Origin: Paracoccus sigandri
GTDB lineage: Bacteria > Pseudomonadota > Alphaproteobacteria > Rhodobacterales > Rhodobacteraceae
NCBI RefSeq assembly: GCF_003709565.1
Contig: NZ_QNRC01000033.1
Location: 1 to 45,099, forward strand
Length of the DNA stretch: 45,099 nt
Reading direction: 5' to 3'
The position numbers and the translations under genes were made by a program. Of this stretch, positions 25,201 to 32,861 are shown piece by piece. The notes below the pieces were generated by a model, which worked only from the letters and a program-made list of their open reading frames with translations, made no database searches and was not told the origin of the DNA. Within the stretch, counting starts at the first letter, position 1, and the number at the start of each line of letters is the position of its first letter.

Positions 25201-25235
25201 GAAAAGGCGCCCGGTCCAGAAATCTGGCCGGGCGC
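25201..25235 (-). terminator. Minus-strand terminator downstream of the YHS gene
   Basis: GCGCCCGG (25207-25214) pairs with CCGGGCGC (25228-25235), with an inner CCAG/CTGG pair and one bulge. On the minus strand the stem is followed by CTTTTC (25206-25201). Confidence 0.7.
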
Positions 25236-25260
25236 AAGTCGCGGAACGAGGGACAGTGAT

Positions 25261-25291
25261 CTGAACATGACCGTTCCGTGGTCATGTTCAG
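25261..25291. repeat. Perfect 12-bp inverted repeat upstream of the CoA-binding gene
   Basis: CTGAACATGACC (25261-25272) and GGTCATGTTCAG (25280-25291) around GTTCCGT. There is no T-run, so it is not an obvious terminator. Its length and symmetry suit a dimeric repressor site or an RNA hairpin in the YHS transcript. Confidence 0.7.
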
Positions 25292-25369
25292 TTAGACAAA
25301 TGTGCATCACCTGCGGAAAGTTCCAGCCCTTTCGCGATTTCGTGATTCGCAGTCGCGCGAACGAGAGCG

Positions 25370-25777
25370 TCAGCGCATCGCGTTCCAGACCGCCGTGGCC
25401 TTGGCCAGCACCTCGTCGCTGTGCTGCTGCATCTGGCGCTGCGCCTGGGCCGAGCGCATCAGGTAGAGCCGGTTGCCCACCAGCATGAAATAGCGCGGAT
25501 CGCCGGCCTCCTTGCGGCCTTCCGACAGAGAGACCGGGCAATTTCCAGCGAATCCAGGGGCATAGCCATTGGGATCGGATTCGAACCGGGCGCGGTTTTC
25601 TTCGCTGGCGAAGTGCCAGATCTTGCCCTTCCACATGGTCGCGATCTCGCTTCGTCCGGGCACCGGATGGCCCTGCGCGACATAGCCGACGGGGTCATAA
25701 CCCTCCAGCGCCCAGTCCTGCGCGGCTGCGGGCAGCGAGGGGGAAAGCATCGCAAGGAACAGGATCAGGAAACGCAT
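25370..25777 (-). CDS. Exported YHS-domain protein
   Basis: 135 residues. Signal peptide: MRFLILFLAMLSPSLPAAAQ. The YHS-like domain follows: ALEGYDPVGYVAQGHPVPGRSEIATMWKGKIWHFASEENRARFESDPNGYAPGFAGNCPVSL. These small periplasmic proteins are presumed metal binders; no function is proven. The start at 25777 gives a clean signal peptide; an upstream in-frame ATG at 25804 is possible and neither has a clear ribosome-binding site. It is followed by the inverted repeat and terminator at 25201-25291. Confidence 0.83.
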   Translation of the reverse strand: MRFLILFLAMLSPSLPAAAQDWALEGYDPVGYVAQGHPVPGRSEIATMWKGKIWHFASEENRARFESDPNGYAPGFAGNCPVSLSEGRKEAGDPRYFMLVGNRLYLMRSAQAQRQMQQHSDEVLAKATAVWNAMR

Positions 25778-25866
25778 GATATCCGACGGGCTGGGCACCA
25801 GCATAGATAGGCGGCGGCGGGACCGATTCTCAACGCATCGCGGCACGATGTCGCATGGATGTGATG

Positions 25867-26670
25867 TCACCCGCGCGACGCGGCATAAAGCGCGACCGCC
25901 GCCGCGTTCGACACGTTCAAGGACCCGAAATCCGCGGCGAAGGGGATTCGCGCGACATGGTCGCAGCTTTTCATCGTCAGATCGCGCATTCCCGGCCCCT
26001 CGGCCCCCAGCACCAGGCAGATCGCGCGGCCCTGCAGGCCCTCCAGCAGCGCCGGCAGTTCCTGCTCTCCGGTGCCGTCCAGGCCGATCAGCGTGAAGCC
26101 CATCTGCTTCAGCTGCGCCAGCGCCTCGGCCAGGTTGGGCACGCGCAGATAGGGCTGGCGCTCCAGCGCGCCCGAGGCGGTCTTGGCCAGCGCGCCGGTC
26201 TCGGGTGCCGAATGCCGCGCCGGGGCGATCACCGCGCGGGCGCCGAACACCTCGGCCGAGCGCAGGACGGCGCCGATATTGTGCGGATCGGTCACCCGGT
26301 CCAGCGCCACCAGCAGCGGGCGCCGTTCGCCCGGCGCGTCGCGCAGCGCGGCTTCGCTGAGGCTGCCCCATTTCAGCGGCTTTACCTCCAGCGCGGCGCC
26401 CTGGTGGACGCTGTCGGGCGCCAGCGGCACCACCTTGCCGAAGACGCGCGGATCGCTGATCTCGGGGGTCATGCCGCCGGTATCGCCCAGCCGCTCCAGC
26501 GCGTTGCGGGTGACGACCAGCCGCAGCTTCTGGCGCGCGGGATTGGCCAGGGCGTCGCGCACGGCATGAAGCCCGAACAGCCACAGCGTCTCGGCCGCGG
26601 CGGCGCGGCGGCTGCGTTCCTTGTCGATCACCCAGGTGGGTTTCTTCGATCTGCCCGGTTTTTCGGCCAT
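25867..26670 (-). CDS. rlmB: 23S rRNA (guanosine-2'-O-)-methyltransferase RlmB
   Basis: 267 residues of the SpoU/TrmH class: N-terminal substrate domain (LFGLHAVRDALAN) and trefoil-knot methyltransferase with motif 1 DPHNIGAVLRSAEVFGA, motif 2 LVLGAEGPGMRDL, and motif 3 FGSLNVSNAAAVALY. It methylates the 2'-O of a guanosine in 23S rRNA domain V. An N-terminal basic tail precedes the domain. The gene is divergent from the tRNA-Tyr at 26795. Confidence 0.92.
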   Translation of the reverse strand: MAEKPGRSKKPTWVIDKERSRRAAAAETLWLFGLHAVRDALANPARQKLRLVVTRNALERLGDTGGMTPEISDPRVFGKVVPLAPDSVHQGAALEVKPLKWGSLSEAALRDAPGERRPLLVALDRVTDPHNIGAVLRSAEVFGARAVIAPARHSAPETGALAKTASGALERQPYLRVPNLAEALAQLKQMGFTLIGLDGTGEQELPALLEGLQGRAICLVLGAEGPGMRDLTMKSCDHVARIPFAADFGSLNVSNAAAVALYAASRG

Positions 26671-26740
26671 GCGGCGGTTCCTTTCCTGCGGATTTCTCTC
26701 TGCGCGCCGAAAAGCCTGCGCGCAAGCCCCGGAAATGCGC

Positions 26741-26767
26741 TTGACGCCTTGTCCCGCGGCAGATAAT
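26741..26767 (+). promoter_or_regulatory. Probable promoter of tRNA-Tyr
   Basis: TTGACG (26741-26746) and GATAAT (26762-26767, five of six consensus bases) with a 15-base spacer, 28 bases ahead of the tRNA 5' end. Confidence 0.5.
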
Positions 26768-26794
26768 CACCCCACCACGCCGACGGCAATCGGC

Positions 26795-26878
26795 GGGCGA
26801 CGTGCTGCAAGGTGCGGCAGCGGACTGTAACTCCGCCGGGGAGACCCATGCCTGGTTCGATTCCAGGGTCGCCCACCA
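26795..26878 (+). tRNA. tRNA-Tyr (anticodon GUA), atypical D-arm
   Basis: 84 bases with a long variable arm and encoded CCA (26876-26878). Acceptor GGGCGAC/GTCGCCC, anticodon stem GCGGA/TCCGC with loop CTGTAAC, variable arm CGGGGAGACCCATG, T-arm CCTGG-TTCGATT-CCAGG are all well paired. Unlike ordinary tRNA-Tyr, positions 8-9 read G-T and the D-arm is GCTG-CAAGGTG-CGGC, so the near-universal U8 and A14 are missing, although the D-loop GG is kept. It has a promoter, so it is likely expressed. Confidence 0.85.
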
Positions 26879-27225
26879 CTTTTCCTGAAATCAACTGCTT
26901 GCATGCCGCTTTCGCCTGGTGCGCCACAGCATGCGCATTACGGCTTCTCCAGGCCGGTCCCGGCACGGGGTATCTTGCTTCCGCTGGTCGATTCCTGACC
27001 GGAAGCCCAGCCAATCGCTGATGTGCCCCGCGGCCTGCCGCCCTGCCGATCGCAACCGGGACAAGGCCCAGGCCCCGGTTTCGGCGCTTGCGGGGCGAGA
27101 TGGCCGCTTGCTCCGCGCGGCTTTCCGGTATACATCCGCATACAATTGGCTGTCCGCTGCGTGCCGAAGATCCGTGCGGCGCGGTGGTCCAGCCTGATCC
27201 GGCACTGAAAATCGTAGGGACCGTC
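26879..27225. other. Leader region of acnB
   Basis: 347 bases with no gene. An A+T-rich pocket at about 27129-27150 contains TATACA and ATACAAT and may hold the acnB -10 element. No hairpin terminator follows the tRNA, so read-through from tRNA-Tyr into acnB is possible. Confidence 0.4.
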
Positions 27226-30015
27226 ATGAGCTTGTACACAGACTACCTGACCGAAATCGAAACGCGCAAGGGTCAGGGCCTGCATCCCAAGCCCATCGAG
27301 GACGGCGCCCTGGTGGCAGAGCTCATCGCGCAGATCGAGGATGCCGGCAACGAATATCGCAGCGATTCCCTGAACTTCTTCATCTACAACACCCTGCCCG
27401 GCACGACCAGCGCGGCGGGGGTCAAGGCGACGTTCCTGAAGAAGATCATCCTGGGCGAGGCCGTCGTGCCGGAAATCGCCCCCGCCTTCGCCTTCGAGCT
27501 TCTGTCGCACATGAAGGGCGGCCCCTCGGTCGAGGCGCTGCTGGACCTTGCCCTTGGCGAGGATGCCGCGATCGCGCAGCAGGCGGCAGAGGTGCTGAAG
27601 ACCCAGGTCTTCCTCTATGACGCGGACATGGCCCGGCTGGACGCCGCCTTCAAGGCCGGCAATGCGGTCGCGAAGGGCATCCTGGAAAGCTATGCCAGGG
27701 CCGAGTTCTTCACCAAGCTTCCCGAGATCGAGGACGAGATCAAGGTCGTGACCTATATCGCCGCCGAAGGCGACATTTCCACCGACCTGCTGTCGCCCGG
27801 CAACCAGGCGCATTCGCGCTCGGACCGAGAGTTGCACGGCCAATGCATGATCTCGCCCGAGGCCCAGGCCGAGATCCGGGCGCTGCAGCAGCAGCATCCC
27901 GACAAGCGGGTGATGCTGATCGCGGAAAAGGGCACGATGGGCGTGGGCTCGTCGCGGATGTCGGGCGTGAACAATGTCGCGCTGTGGACCGGCAGGCAGG
28001 CCAGCCCCTATGTGCCCTTCGTCAACATCGCCCCGGTCGTCGCCGGCACCAACGGCATCTCGCCGATCTTCGCGACCACGGTGGACGTGACCGGCGGGAT
28101 CGGCATCAACCTGAAGAACTGGGTCCGCAAGACGGGCGAGGACGGCAAGCCGATCCTGAACAATGACGGCAATCCGATCCTGGAACAGAAATACTCGGTC
28201 GAGACCGGCACCGTGCTGACCATCGACGCGAAGAACCGGACGCTGCGCGACGAAAGCGGCAAGGAGCTGGTCGACGTCGCCGCGGCCTTCACGCCGCAGA
28301 AGGTCGAGTTCATGAAGGCCGGCGGTTCCTACGCCATCGTCTTCGGCAAGAAGCTGCAGACCTTCGCCGCCGAGACCCTGGGCATCGAGCCGACCCCGGT
28401 CTTCGCCCCCAACAAGGAAATCTCGCACGAGGGCCAGGGCCTGACCGCGGTCGAGAAGATCTTCAACCGCAATGCGGTCGGCGTGACGCCGGGCAAGGTG
28501 CTTCATGCGGGATCGGACGCGCGGGTCAGGGTGAACATCGTCGGCTCGCAAGACACCACCGGCCTGATGACCGCGCAGGAGCTGGAGGCGATGGCGGCCA
28601 CCACCATCTCGCCGCTGGTCGACGGCGCCTATCAGTCGGGCTGCCACACGGCCTCGGTCTGGGACAAGAAGGCGCAGGCGAACATCCCGAAGCTGATGGC
28701 CTTCATGAACAATTTCGGCCTGATCACCGCGCGCGACCCGAAGGGCGTCTATCACGCGATGACCGACGTGATCCACAAGGTGCTGAACGACATCACCGTG
28801 GACGACTGGGCGATCATCATCGGCGGCGACAGCCATACCCGCATGTCCAAGGGCGTGGCCTTTGGCGCCGATTCCGGCACCGTCGCGCTGGCGCTGGCCA
28901 CCGGCGAGGCGACCATGCCGATCCCGGAATCGGTCAAGGTCACGTTCAAGGGCAGCATGCAGCCGCATATGGATTTCCGCGATGTGGTCCATGCGACCCA
29001 GGCGCAGATGCTGCAGCAATGCGGCGAGAACGTGTTCCAGGGCCGGGTGATCGAGGTCCATATCGGCACCCTGCTGGCCGACCAGGCATTCACCTTCACC
29101 GACTGGACCGCCGAGATGAAGGCCAAGGCCTCGATCTGCGTCAGCCAGGACGAAACCCTGATCGAATCGCTGGAAATCGCGAAATCGCGCATCCAGATCA
29201 TGATCGACAAGGGGATGGAGAACGAGGCGCGCACCCTGCACGGGCTGATCGACAAGGCCGACAGGCGCATCGCCGAAATCCGCTCGGGCGAGAAACCGGC
29301 GCTGGCGCCCGACGCCAACGCGAAATATTTCGCCGAGGTCGTGGTCGATCTGGACCTGATCGACGAGCCGATGATCGCCGACCCGGACGTGAACAACGCG
29401 GATGTCTCGAAACGCTATACCCATGACACGATCCGCCCGATTTCCCATTACGGCGGCCAGAAGAAGGTCGACCTGGGCTTCGTCGGGTCATGCATGGTCC
29501 ACAAGGGCGACGTGAAGATCGTCGCCCAGATGCTGAAGAACCTGGAAAAGGCGCAGGGCAAGGTCGAGTTCAAGGCGCCGCTGGTCGTCGCCGCGCCGAC
29601 CTACAACATCATCGACGAGCTGAAGGCCGAGGGCGACTGGGACATCCTCCAGAAATATTCGGGCTTCGAGTTCGACGACCTGTTCCCGAAAAGCACCGCC
29701 CGCACCGAATACGAGAACATCCTGTATCTGGAGCGGCCCGGCTGCAACCTGTGCATGGGCAACCAGGAAAAGGCCGAGAAGGGCGACACGGTCCTGGCCA
29801 CGTCCACGCGCCTGTTCCAGGGCCGGGTGGTCGAGGACGCGGCCGAGAAGAAGGGGGAATCCCTGCTTGCCTCGACCCCGGTCGTCGTGCTTTCCGCAAT
29901 CCTCGGCCGGACGCCCAGTGCCGAGGAATACAAGGCGGCCGTGGAGGGGATCGACCTGACCCGCTTCTCTCCGCCGCTGGAAAAGCCGGAAGCGACCCGA
30001 TCGGTTCATTTCTGA
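27226..30015 (+). CDS. acnB: Aconitate hydratase B (also 2-methylisocitrate dehydratase)
   Basis: 929 residues. N-terminal HEAT-like domain, then swivel domain, then the catalytic body. The [4Fe-4S] cysteines are Cys756 in GFVGSCMVHKGDV and Cys840/Cys843 in RPGCNLCMGNQEK. Other conserved blocks are GTMGVGSSRMSGVNNVALWTG and GGDSHTRMSKGVAFGADSG. It isomerises citrate to isocitrate, feeding the isocitrate dehydrogenase at 11.5-12.7 kb, and may also serve the methylcitrate cycle. The start ATG at 27226 has TAGGGA upstream; the frame is open to 27088 but that would run back towards the tRNA. Longer than E. coli AcnB (865). Confidence 0.95.
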   Translation: MSLYTDYLTEIETRKGQGLHPKPIEDGALVAELIAQIEDAGNEYRSDSLNFFIYNTLPGTTSAAGVKATFLKKIILGEAVVPEIAPAFAFELLSHMKGGPSVEALLDLALGEDAAIAQQAAEVLKTQVFLYDADMARLDAAFKAGNAVAKGILESYARAEFFTKLPEIEDEIKVVTYIAAEGDISTDLLSPGNQAHSRSDRELHGQCMISPEAQAEIRALQQQHPDKRVMLIAEKGTMGVGSSRMSGVNNVALWTGRQASPYVPFVNIAPVVAGTNGISPIFATTVDVTGGIGINLKNWVRKTGEDGKPILNNDGNPILEQKYSVETGTVLTIDAKNRTLRDESGKELVDVAAAFTPQKVEFMKAGGSYAIVFGKKLQTFAAETLGIEPTPVFAPNKEISHEGQGLTAVEKIFNRNAVGVTPGKVLHAGSDARVRVNIVGSQDTTGLMTAQELEAMAATTISPLVDGAYQSGCHTASVWDKKAQANIPKLMAFMNNFGLITARDPKGVYHAMTDVIHKVLNDITVDDWAIIIGGDSHTRMSKGVAFGADSGTVALALATGEATMPIPESVKVTFKGSMQPHMDFRDVVHATQAQMLQQCGENVFQGRVIEVHIGTLLADQAFTFTDWTAEMKAKASICVSQDETLIESLEIAKSRIQIMIDKGMENEARTLHGLIDKADRRIAEIRSGEKPALAPDANAKYFAEVVVDLDLIDEPMIADPDVNNADVSKRYTHDTIRPISHYGGQKKVDLGFVGSCMVHKGDVKIVAQMLKNLEKAQGKVEFKAPLVVAAPTYNIIDELKAEGDWDILQKYSGFEFDDLFPKSTARTEYENILYLERPGCNLCMGNQEKAEKGDTVLATSTRLFQGRVVEDAAEKKGESLLASTPVVVLSAILGRTPSAEEYKAAVEGIDLTRFSPPLEKPEATRSVHF

Positions 30016-30024
30016 GCGACCGGC

Positions 30025-30054
30025 CGGCGCGGTTCAGGATCCCTGTCCGCGCCG
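30025..30054 (+). terminator. Hairpin after acnB
   Basis: CGGCGCGG (30025-30032) and CCGCGCCG (30047-30054), 14-base loop, no T-run, ten bases past the stop codon. A weak terminator candidate. Confidence 0.4.
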
Positions 30055-30544
30055 CGTCACGCGCCCGACCGCCAGCCGGGTGTAGATCGTCCATCGCGGG
30101 CGAGACCGGCCAGTCGGACGGGCGTTGGGTCCCATAGCGACGGATGCGCCGGGCGTGAGCAGCGAACCCACATCAAGCCGGTTCTCGTCCATTTCCACCC
30201 GTTCATGCGCCCGGTCGGCGTCATCCTGTCGCAGGTGTTTTACCGCTTGCGACAGGATGTACAGCACGGAAAGCCCCGATTTTCCGGTAACGCTCGCCCC
30301 TTGCGCTTCGGCGACAGGAGAATCGCGGGGGTTTTCGGAGACACCTTTCACAACAGAACCGATATGGGAAAATATTTCCCCGCCATCGATACCCGGGAAA
30401 ACCGCCCATGCAAATGCAAGGCAAGCGGAATTCCGCCAGTGCGCAAAGCCTGACCTTGCGGCACCTCGAAAGCCATTTTAGGAAAATACCATATTTTCGT
30501 CCAACTGGTTTTTTCAAAGTTTTTTCTGATTCACGGGTGGTTTT
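30055..30544 (+). promoter_or_regulatory. Long leader of the AfsA-type gene cluster
   Basis: 490 bases with no supportable gene. A+T content rises towards the right: 30360-30380 contains the near-palindrome GGGAAAATATTTCCC, and 30480-30544 is rich in A and T runs, unusual for this genome. It contains the 12-bp dyad at 30222-30259 and a further copy of its half-site, GCGACAGGA, at 30311-30319. No promoter hexamers stand out clearly. Confidence 0.45.
30222..30259. repeat. 12-bp dyad, candidate operator for the butyrolactone-like cluster
   Basis: CATCCTGTCGCA (30222-30233) and TGCGACAGGATG (30248-30259) are perfect inverted copies separated by 14 bases; GGT/ACC inside the loop can extend the pairing. 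A third GCGACAGGA lies at 30311. The absence of a T-run and the recurrence of the half-site favour a protein-binding site over a terminator. Confidence 0.55.
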
Positions 30545-31138
30545 ATGAAAACGATTGTCGTGGCAGGTCATCCCGACCTGGAACATTCTCGTGTGAATGC
30601 GGAGTTTCTGTCTCAGCTTTCCAGAACTCCGGCCACGATTCACCGCCTTTCGGAAAGTCACAGAAATTACGATTTCGACATCCCCCGTGAACAAACCCTT
30701 CTGGCCGAACATGATCGCATTGTCCTGCTGTTTCCCCTGTTCTGGTATTCGATGCCCGCCTTGATGAAGAAATGGCTGGATGATGTCTTCCTGCCGGGCT
30801 TCGCCTATGCGCGGGGCGGAGACAAGCTGGCCGGAAAGGAAATCCTGGCCGTCACCACTGTCGGCGCCCCTTCCGCGGGTTATCGCGCAGGCGGGTTCAA
30901 CAATCATACCATCGACGAATTGCTGCGCCCCCTTCAGCAAACCGTCCGTTACGTGAAGGCGACATTCCTGCCCACGATCGCGGTCTATGAATCGGTATTC
31001 ATCGACGAGGCCGCGATCAAGGCCGCGGTGGCCGAAGCCGTTCCCCATATGATCGGCAGGCAGGAAAGCCCGGACCAGCTTTATGAAAAGATGCTTCTGA
31101 AGGCGGAACTGGCGCAGATCGCCCTGATCTCGGCATAG
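30545..31138 (+). CDS. NAD(P)H-dependent oxidoreductase, flavodoxin-like (NQO1/KefF type)
   Basis: 197 residues: MKTIVVAGHPDLEHSRVNAEF (FMN-binding start), IVLLFPLFWYSMPALMKKWLDDVFLPGFAYA (the family's LxFPLxWYxxPxxLKxWxDxVxxxGFAY block), then TTVGAPSAGY. These FMN enzymes carry out two-electron reduction of quinones and related enones. As the first gene of the cluster, it may act on the pathway product or protect against it. GGGTGG upstream is a weak ribosome-binding site. The gene is less GC-rich than its housekeeping neighbours. Confidence 0.87.
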   Translation: MKTIVVAGHPDLEHSRVNAEFLSQLSRTPATIHRLSESHRNYDFDIPREQTLLAEHDRIVLLFPLFWYSMPALMKKWLDDVFLPGFAYARGGDKLAGKEILAVTTVGAPSAGYRAGGFNNHTIDELLRPLQQTVRYVKATFLPTIAVYESVFIDEAAIKAAVAEAVPHMIGRQESPDQLYEKMLLKAELAQIALISA

Positions 31139-31151
31139 GGCAGGTGCGAGG

Positions 31152-31640
31152 ATGGCGAATCCGATGGCCGTCGAAAATGTGCTGGAAACCCCGGTGGACC
31201 AGCTGGACTATCGCCACAGGGACGAAACCTTCGTCGAACCGGGCATGACGGCGCTTGAGGTCTATCGCGCCATGACCTCGTATAACCCGCTTTTCCTGCG
31301 CGTGGCCTTCCGGATACGCGACGCGCTTTGCCGGCTGGTCGGGATCGAGTCGATCGGCGGCTTTTCGACGGGCGATCTGCCCCGGACCGTCGCTGCCGGG
31401 AACAAGCTGGATTTCTTCGACGTCCATTCCATCAGCGACGACGAGCTTGTCCTTTATTCGGACGACCGCCACCTGACGGTCGTTGTTGCGCTGCAGCTGG
31501 ACCGGGAAACCGGTTTGCGGCAGAAACTTTCGATCACCACCTCGGTCAAGACAAAGGAGTTTCTGGGACGGATCTACATGCTGCCGGTCAAACCCGCGCA
31601 TGGGATCATCGTCCGAGGCATGCTCGACAGTATTTCCTGA
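31152..31640 (+). CDS. DUF2867 family protein
   Basis: 162 residues. The pattern is of the DUF2867 family: DYRHRDETFVEPGMTALEVYRAMTSYNPLFLRVAFRIRDALCRLVG, then SDDELVLYSDDRHLTVVVALQLDRE, and IYMLPVKPAHGIIVRGML. These are SRPBCC-like small proteins without a settled role. It starts 13 bases after the previous stop, behind AGGTG. The tail VKPAHGIIVRGML suggests a hydrophobic pocket protein, which would fit handling of an acyl substrate (inference). Confidence 0.78.
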   Translation: MANPMAVENVLETPVDQLDYRHRDETFVEPGMTALEVYRAMTSYNPLFLRVAFRIRDALCRLVGIESIGGFSTGDLPRTVAAGNKLDFFDVHSISDDELVLYSDDRHLTVVVALQLDRETGLRQKLSITTSVKTKEFLGRIYMLPVKPAHGIIVRGMLDSIS

Positions 31641-31658
31641 TACTTTTTTATTTTCGCA

Positions 31659-32858
31659 ATGGTTATGGTCATGATTCAGTATACAATCACCCCGGAAATT
31701 CTCCACAAGGATTGCGCTGAAGACGTTCTGCTGAGCGATTTCGAACTTGTATTGCCCGCGCGACTGAACCGGGAAACCACCGCCGAACTGGACCGCGTAT
31801 TGGCGCCCGCGGAAAAAGCCCTGCTTGACGAAGCCTATGCCCGCATCGGTGACCGGTATTTCCTGCGCCATCAGCCGACGCATATTCCCGCGGCTTGCGT
31901 CAACGCTGTCCCTGGTCTCGAAACCGACATCGCCCGGACATATCGGCTGGAGGGCGATACCTGGTGCGTCGACAACATCGTCGTTCCAAGTGGTATCGGG
32001 GAGGTGGTCGATATTCACCCGGACGGCGGCGCGCTGACGGAAAGGCAACGGCAGGCCGTCAGCCAGATCCTGGCCGACAGGCTGGAAAACGGCATCTGCC
32101 CGGTCAATCGCTATCGCGTCCTGAACGACACGCAGAATTATTTCTTCTATAGAAAGACGCATGAACATGTGCCCGGCCTGATGCTGATCGAGATCGCACG
32201 CCAGGCCATGTATCATTACTTCTACAATCACAGCGGCTATTCGCGGGGCGAGGTCTCGATCTCGATTTCCAGCCTCGACGTGGAATTCTACAGCTATGTC
32301 GAATCCGCCTATGCGCTGGACGTGGTCGTCACCCAGACGCAGGAACTGGCGCGCAAGCAGCCGCGCTTCGTCGACAAGACCGCGACCTTCTATCAGAACG
32401 GGCGCATGGTCTCGCGCATCAGGCTGCAGGGCGGCGCGATGAAGATGAAGCTGTTCAAGCGGATGCGGACGCTGAAATTCCCGCCCGCGCATTGGTTCAC
32501 GCCCTCGTCGCGCATCCTGCAGCGCGCGATCCTGGCCGACCAGCGGGGCGAGATCCTCTGCGTCGCCCTGGAACGCCTGTCCTCGACCGGCATCCGCTTC
32601 CGGGCCCCGGCGCTGCCGGAACAGCCGCCGCACAGCATCACCCTTCACGTCTCGGGCCAGGGCTTTCTGACGCTGCCGCTTCAGGCCCGGACGCCGCGGG
32701 ACCATGGCGGTCAATACGAGATGGATTTCGCCGAGTTGTCCGCCGATCAACGCTATCGGTTGCAGGAAACCATCAAGTGCCACTGCTTCTTCGCCGAGCG
32801 GCACGATCCTGATGCCGCCGCCAGCCGGCCGGCCATCGCGACGCGCGCGGCGAAATAG
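31659..32858 (+). CDS. AfsA-type hotdog (A-factor / gamma-butyrolactone synthase) fused to a PilZ domain
   Basis: 399 residues. Residues 14-30 (ILHKDCAEDVLLSDFEL) match the AfsA opening. The hotdog domain at about 148-260 carries the AfsA hallmark FFYRKTHEHVPGLMLIEIARQA (His170, Glu178, Arg181), as in Streptomyces AfsA DHVPGMLLLEAARQA. AfsA joins a beta-ketoacyl-ACP chain to dihydroxyacetone phosphate, making the butenolide of A-factor-type hormones. Streptomyces AfsA has two hotdogs; here the first half is divergent. Residues 283-375 form a PilZ domain: RILQR (Arg285, Arg289) supplies RxxxR, and RLSSTG replaces DxSxxG, implying c-di-GMP control. Three in-frame ATGs (31659, 31665, 31671) lack a ribosome-binding site. 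This fusion is not one I know. Confidence 0.82.
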   Translation: MVMVMIQYTITPEILHKDCAEDVLLSDFELVLPARLNRETTAELDRVLAPAEKALLDEAYARIGDRYFLRHQPTHIPAACVNAVPGLETDIARTYRLEGDTWCVDNIVVPSGIGEVVDIHPDGGALTERQRQAVSQILADRLENGICPVNRYRVLNDTQNYFFYRKTHEHVPGLMLIEIARQAMYHYFYNHSGYSRGEVSISISSLDVEFYSYVESAYALDVVVTQTQELARKQPRFVDKTATFYQNGRMVSRIRLQGGAMKMKLFKRMRTLKFPPAHWFTPSSRILQRAILADQRGEILCVALERLSSTGIRFRAPALPEQPPHSITLHVSGQGFLTLPLQARTPRDHGGQYEMDFAELSADQRYRLQETIKCHCFFAERHDPDAAASRPAIATRAAK

Positions 32859-32861
32859 CCG

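Noticed and set aside
26938..29448. 836-codon minus-strand frame opposite acnB
   Set aside because: Antisense shadow of a highly expressed gene; the real AcnB frame has all family motifs.
30222..30259. The dyad as a LuxR-type lux box or as a terminator
   Set aside because: Arms are separated by 14 bases, unlike the contiguous 18-20-bp lux box, and no T-run follows.
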